From: Sunxiuqinia elliptica
GTDB taxonomy: Bacteria; Bacteroidota; Bacteroidia; Bacteroidales; Prolixibacteraceae
Direction: 5' to 3'
Length of the DNA stretch: 64,000 nt
NCBI RefSeq assembly: GCF_900113005.1
Contig: NZ_FONW01000005.1
Location: 186,001 to 250,000, forward strand
In this document: positions 61,029 to 64,000 of the stretch, in pieces
How the letters are laid out: each line of letters starts with the position of its first letter
Position numbering within the stretch: the stretch's first letter is position 1
Made by a program: the position numbers and the translations under genes
Notes under the pieces: model-generated
What the model saw: the letters and a program-made list of their open reading frames with translations, nothing else
Databases searched by the model: none
What the model was told of the DNA's origin: nothing

Positions 61029-64000
61029 ATGCGAACGAACATGGGACACAGTTGCATCCGTACACTATTTCTATTTTTAGCGATTATTTTTTTCTTTGAA
61101 GCGAGGGCTCAATCAGATGACTTTTTCGTCATAACTGGGCGATTGAGTAGCGACGATGGGAAGAGTGATGATGTTCATATTGCCGTAACAAAAAATGGGG
61201 CAGATGAACAACAGTTTTCTCCTTCCCGAAGTGGTCGGTTTCGATTTGAATTTGCGTACAACAATGAGTTTCACATGACCTTTCTGAAAGAGGGGTATTA
61301 CAAGAAGACAATTGTTGTTTCTACCCATGTTCCTCAAGCTGTTCTGGAAGAAAATAGTGATTTCCCGCCATTCCAGATTGAAGTATCGCTGGTTAAAGAA
61401 ATTCCGGGAATTGATAAAAGCTTTACCAATAAACCCGCGGGGCGTGTGTTTTACAATGCCAATATTGATAATTTCGATTCCGAAGTGTTTTTCTCGGATA
61501 TTCAGTTGGAAGAGCAGGCTGCTAATGCGCGTCAGCAGGAGCAGCAACTCACGGCAGAGCAGCGGGCAGCCTTAGCACAACGCGAGGCCGATTACAAAAA
61601 GTCAATTGCTGATGCAGATCGCATGATTGGCGCTGAGAAGTATGAAGATGCTTTGACTAAGTTTGAATACGCGAGCGGGTTGTTTCCCGAGCGTCCCTAC
61701 CCAAAAGATCGGATTGCTGAATTGCAGGACTTGGTTAGTGCCTTAAAATTGGCAGAAGAAAGACGACGGGCATCAGATGCTGCTTTTCTGGCAAAAGTTG
61801 CTGAAGGTGATAAGTATATGGATCAGCAGGAGTATCAGCAGGCAAAAGAAAGTTACACCGAAGCCTTGGCTTTACGCCCTGATGATGGTTATGCTAAAAG
61901 TCAGCTGGCTCATGCCAATGGGCTGTTAAGGCAACAGGAAATTGATTTGCAGTATAATCAGTTGGTGGCTGAAGCTCAAGAACTGTATGATGCTGGCAGT
62001 TTGGAGGCTGCCAAAGAGCGTTACTTAGAAGCTTTAAAGCTCCGTCCCGAAGAGGCGGCTTTCTTGAATGGTCAAATTCAGAAAATTGACAATGAGCTGG
62101 CTGCTCAGATTGAGTTGGCTCAGCGAGAGCAGCGTTACAATGAGTTCATGGAGCAAGGCAGTGAAGCCATGCAACGCGAAAATTACAACGATGCTTTAGT
62201 GGCATTCAGGCAAGCATTGACCAACAAACCCAATGATGAACTGGCGACACAAAAGATAGGTGAAGTCGAAGAAATTTTATTGCAGCTTCAAAAGCAGGAG
62301 AACTACAATCAGTATATCGCTGATGCGGATGCTGCTTTTCAGAATAAAGAATTACCGAAAGCCAAAGGTTTATATCAGCAGGCTTTAAATGAGTTGCCGG
62401 ATGAGGATTATCCGAAGCAACAAATTGCAGCAATTGATCAGCAGCAGGCTTTAAATGAACAGTTTGATCAACTGGTAGCACAGGCCGATCAGCAAATTGC
62501 TCAGGAGAATTTTGCTGAAGCGAAAGCTCTCCTGGAGCAGGCACTTGCTATTCGGGACGAATCTGCCTTGAGGGACCGGATTCAGGAATTGGATATTCGT
62601 TTGGCTCAGATTAAATTGGACAACGACTATGCTGATTTATTAAAAAGGGCTGATGTTGCCAAAACGAATGAGGAGTATGCATTGGCCAAGCAGTTGTATA
62701 ATGAAGCCTTGTCTTTAAAGGAAGATGAAACTTATCCGGCTGAACAAATTCAAGAGATTGATGCTTTATTGGCTCAAATTGCAGAGCAAAAGCAATTGGA
62801 TGAGCAGTTTAACTCCACGATGGAACAGGCTCTGGCGGCTTTCGATCGGGAGGATTATCCAACAGCTCTGAAGGGATTTCAGGCTGCGTTGTCACTTAAG
62901 CCAGATAATCAACTGGCGCGTGATCGAATAGACGAGACTGAGGAAATTATCCTGCAGTTAGAGAAGAAACAACAGTACGATGAAATCATTGCTCAGGCGG
63001 ATGCTGCTTTTGGTCGTTCGGAACTGAATCCTGCAAAAGAACTGTATCAACAGGCATTGACCGTTTTGCCGGCAGAAGCTTATCCGAAGCAACAGATTGA
63101 GGCAATTAACCAGCAAATACGGGAAGAGGAAGCCCGCCAGTTGGCACTAGCTCAAGAACAACAAAGGAATTACGATGTAGCGGTGCAGGAAGGGGACAGC
63201 CTTTTGGCATTGGAGCAATACGAACCGGCTAAGTTGGCTTATCAAAAAGCACTATCCATCAAGCCCGAGGAAGACTATCCGCGTAAGAAGATTAGTGAAA
63301 TTGAAGGAGAATTGGCTCGTCTAGCTAAACTGACTGCTGCCTATAACAAGGCAATTGATCAGGCGAATGCTTTTGCAAAACAGGAAAGCTATGAAGCCGC
63401 TCGTGAGAAATATGTGGAAGCATTGCAATACCTTCCCAATGAGGCTTATCCTAAAAATCAGATTGCTCGAATTGATGAGATTCTGGCTCAGATTGCGGCA
63501 GAGAAGAAACGGGAAGCTGATTACCTGTTAGCTGTTCAGGCTGGTGATTCTCTGCTGAATTTAGAAGAATATCAGCCGGCCAAAGATCAATTCTTGAATG
63601 CAACTGCGTTGAACCCGAACGAACGCTATCCGAAAGATAAAGTCGCGGAAATCAATCGTATTCTGGAACAGTTGGAACGCGAACGTATTGCAGCTGAAGT
63701 GACCCGCAAGGCCTATGATGAGGCAATTGCCCGGGCTGATGGAGAACTGGCTCAAAAGCAATATGTGAATGCTCGTCTGAGTTACGAGGAGGCATTGAAC
63801 TTAATCCCGGAGGAAACATACCCCAAAGATCAGATCGCTTTGATTAATCAACTGATTGAGCAGGAAAAAGAAAGTGCCTATCAGGCAGCAATTGCTTCCG
63901 GCGACCAGTTGTTGCAAGGCGAGAATTATAGCGAGTCTAAAAGTGCTTACAACGAGGCTTTAAAAATTAAGCCGGAAGATCCTTATGCAACAGGACAGAT
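61029..64000 (+). CDS. Large secreted TPR-like/coiled-coil repeat protein, 3' end beyond window
   Basis: The frame from ATG 61029 has no stop to the window end (at least 990 codons). Signal peptide: residues 1-31 (LFLFLAIIFFFEARA). Residues 32-150 look like a small beta-domain (FVITGRLSSDDGKSDDVHIAVTKNG...GYYKKTIVVSTH), and a Gln/Glu-rich helix follows. From about residue 186 there are at least 14 units of 55-65 residues, each with a TPR-like core (Y..AI..AD..., EEYEPAK..Y.EAL..KP...YPK.QI) and a linker helix. The function is unknown; a periplasmic or surface scaffold is an inference. It is divergent from the NhaC-type gene. Confidence 0.8.
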   Translation, partial: MRTNMGHSCIRTLFLFLAIIFFFEARAQSDDFFVITGRLSSDDGKSDDVHIAVTKNGADEQQFSPSRSGRFRFEFAYNNEFHMTFLKEGYYKKTIVVSTHVPQAVLEENSDFPPFQIEVSLVKEIPGIDKSFTNKPAGRVFYNANIDNFDSEVFFSDIQLEEQAANARQQEQQLTAEQRAALAQREADYKKSIADADRMIGAEKYEDALTKFEYASGLFPERPYPKDRIAELQDLVSALKLAEERRRASDAAFLAKVAEGDKYMDQQEYQQAKESYTEALALRPDDGYAKSQLAHANGLLRQQEIDLQYNQLVAEAQELYDAGSLEAAKERYLEALKLRPEEAAFLNGQIQKIDNELAAQIELAQREQRYNEFMEQGSEAMQRENYNDALVAFRQALTNKPNDELATQKIGEVEEILLQLQKQENYNQYIADADAAFQNKELPKAKGLYQQALNELPDEDYPKQQIAAIDQQQALNEQFDQLVAQADQQIAQENFAEAKALLEQALAIRDESALRDRIQELDIRLAQIKLDNDYADLLKRADVAKTNEEYALAKQLYNEALSLKEDETYPAEQIQEIDALLAQIAEQKQLDEQFNSTMEQALAAFDREDYPTALKGFQAALSLKPDNQLARDRIDETEEIILQLEKKQQYDEIIAQADAAFGRSELNPAKELYQQALTVLPAEAYPKQQIEAINQQIREEEARQLALAQEQQRNYDVAVQEGDSLLALEQYEPAKLAYQKALSIKPEEDYPRKKISEIEGELARLAKLTAAYNKAIDQANAFAKQESYEAAREKYVEALQYLPNEAYPKNQIARIDEILAQIAAEKKREADYLLAVQAGDSLLNLEEYQPAKDQFLNATALNPNERYPKDKVAEINRILEQLERERIAAEVTRKAYDEAIARADGELAQKQYVNARLSYEEALNLIPEETYPKDQIALINQLIEQEKESAYQAAIASGDQLLQGENYSESKSAYNEALKIKPEDPYATGQ
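61584..64000 (+). repeat. Array of about 14 TPR-like units (coding)
   Basis: Units of roughly 165-195 bases encode A-A-helix pairs followed by a linker helix, with a recurring YPKxQIxxI segment. The array continues past the window edge. Confidence 0.75.
62124..63129 (+). repeat. Higher-order duplication inside the repeat protein
   Basis: Units 4-5 (62124-62460) and 8-9 (62793-63129) are more alike than neighbours: EEILLQLQK matches EEIILQLEK, and ADAAF, LYQQAL and YPKQQI recur in order. The offset is 672 bases at the shared Ile codon of EEI (62274 and 62946). This points to duplication of a four-unit block. Confidence 0.65.

Noticed and set aside
1-64000. tRNA, rRNA, CRISPR array, intact insertion sequence
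   Set aside because: None was recognised on either strand when reading the gaps; no regularly spaced repeats or transposase genes were found.

Overview
The window comes from a marine-type Bacteroidota, most plausibly of the Marinilabiliales/Prolixibacteraceae kind. The grounds are four SusC/SusD pairs, FecI/FecR-type sigma/anti-sigma pairs, many sulfatases, a type IX secretion sorting tail, A-rich leaders without Shine-Dalgarno sites, and TAnnTTTG promoters. No rRNA, tRNA, CRISPR array or intact mobile element was seen.

Positions 1-53437 form one long plus-strand polysaccharide-utilisation region for a sulfated, probably uronic-acid-containing glycan. It opens with a sulfatase remnant (153-467) and a block of catabolic genes (816-8528): GH97, sulfatase, BNR-4 protein, GH88 and an iduronate-sulfatase-like enzyme. 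Four modules with the same order follow: ECF sigma, FecR anti-sigma, hairpin, SusC, SusD, hairpin, enzymes. Module 1 (8636-19019) carries a GH16-DNRLRE-T9SS protein and a sulfatase. Module 2 (19355-28795) carries a GH130-like lipoprotein and a sulfatase. Module 3 (28826-38518) carries a 709-aa putative glycosidase. Module 4 (39549-53437) carries a sulfatase, a GH95-type enzyme, an HGSNAT-like acyltransferase and a GH20-type enzyme. A DUF2490 protein sits between modules 3 and 4.

The expected workflow is as follows. GH16 and the BNR-4 protein cut the polymer. SusC/SusD pairs import oligosaccharides. Sulfatases desulfate them, GH88 removes unsaturated uronates, and GH97, GH95, GH20 and GH130 trim the remaining sugars. 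SusC STN domains can signal substrate to FecR, which releases the matching sigma factor. All four fecR genes carry a G-tract-N16-(G/A)TAT element, which I infer to be a sigma-dependent promoter.

From 53472 the content changes. There is an orphan receiver-domain protein and a GntR/LacI-type repressor (both minus), an Omp85-type barrel (plus), and then, on the minus strand, a trans-sulfuration PLP enzyme, a DUF819 membrane protein and an NhaC-type antiporter. The window ends inside a large secreted TPR-like repeat protein (61029 to beyond 64000) that has an internal 670-bp higher-order duplication.
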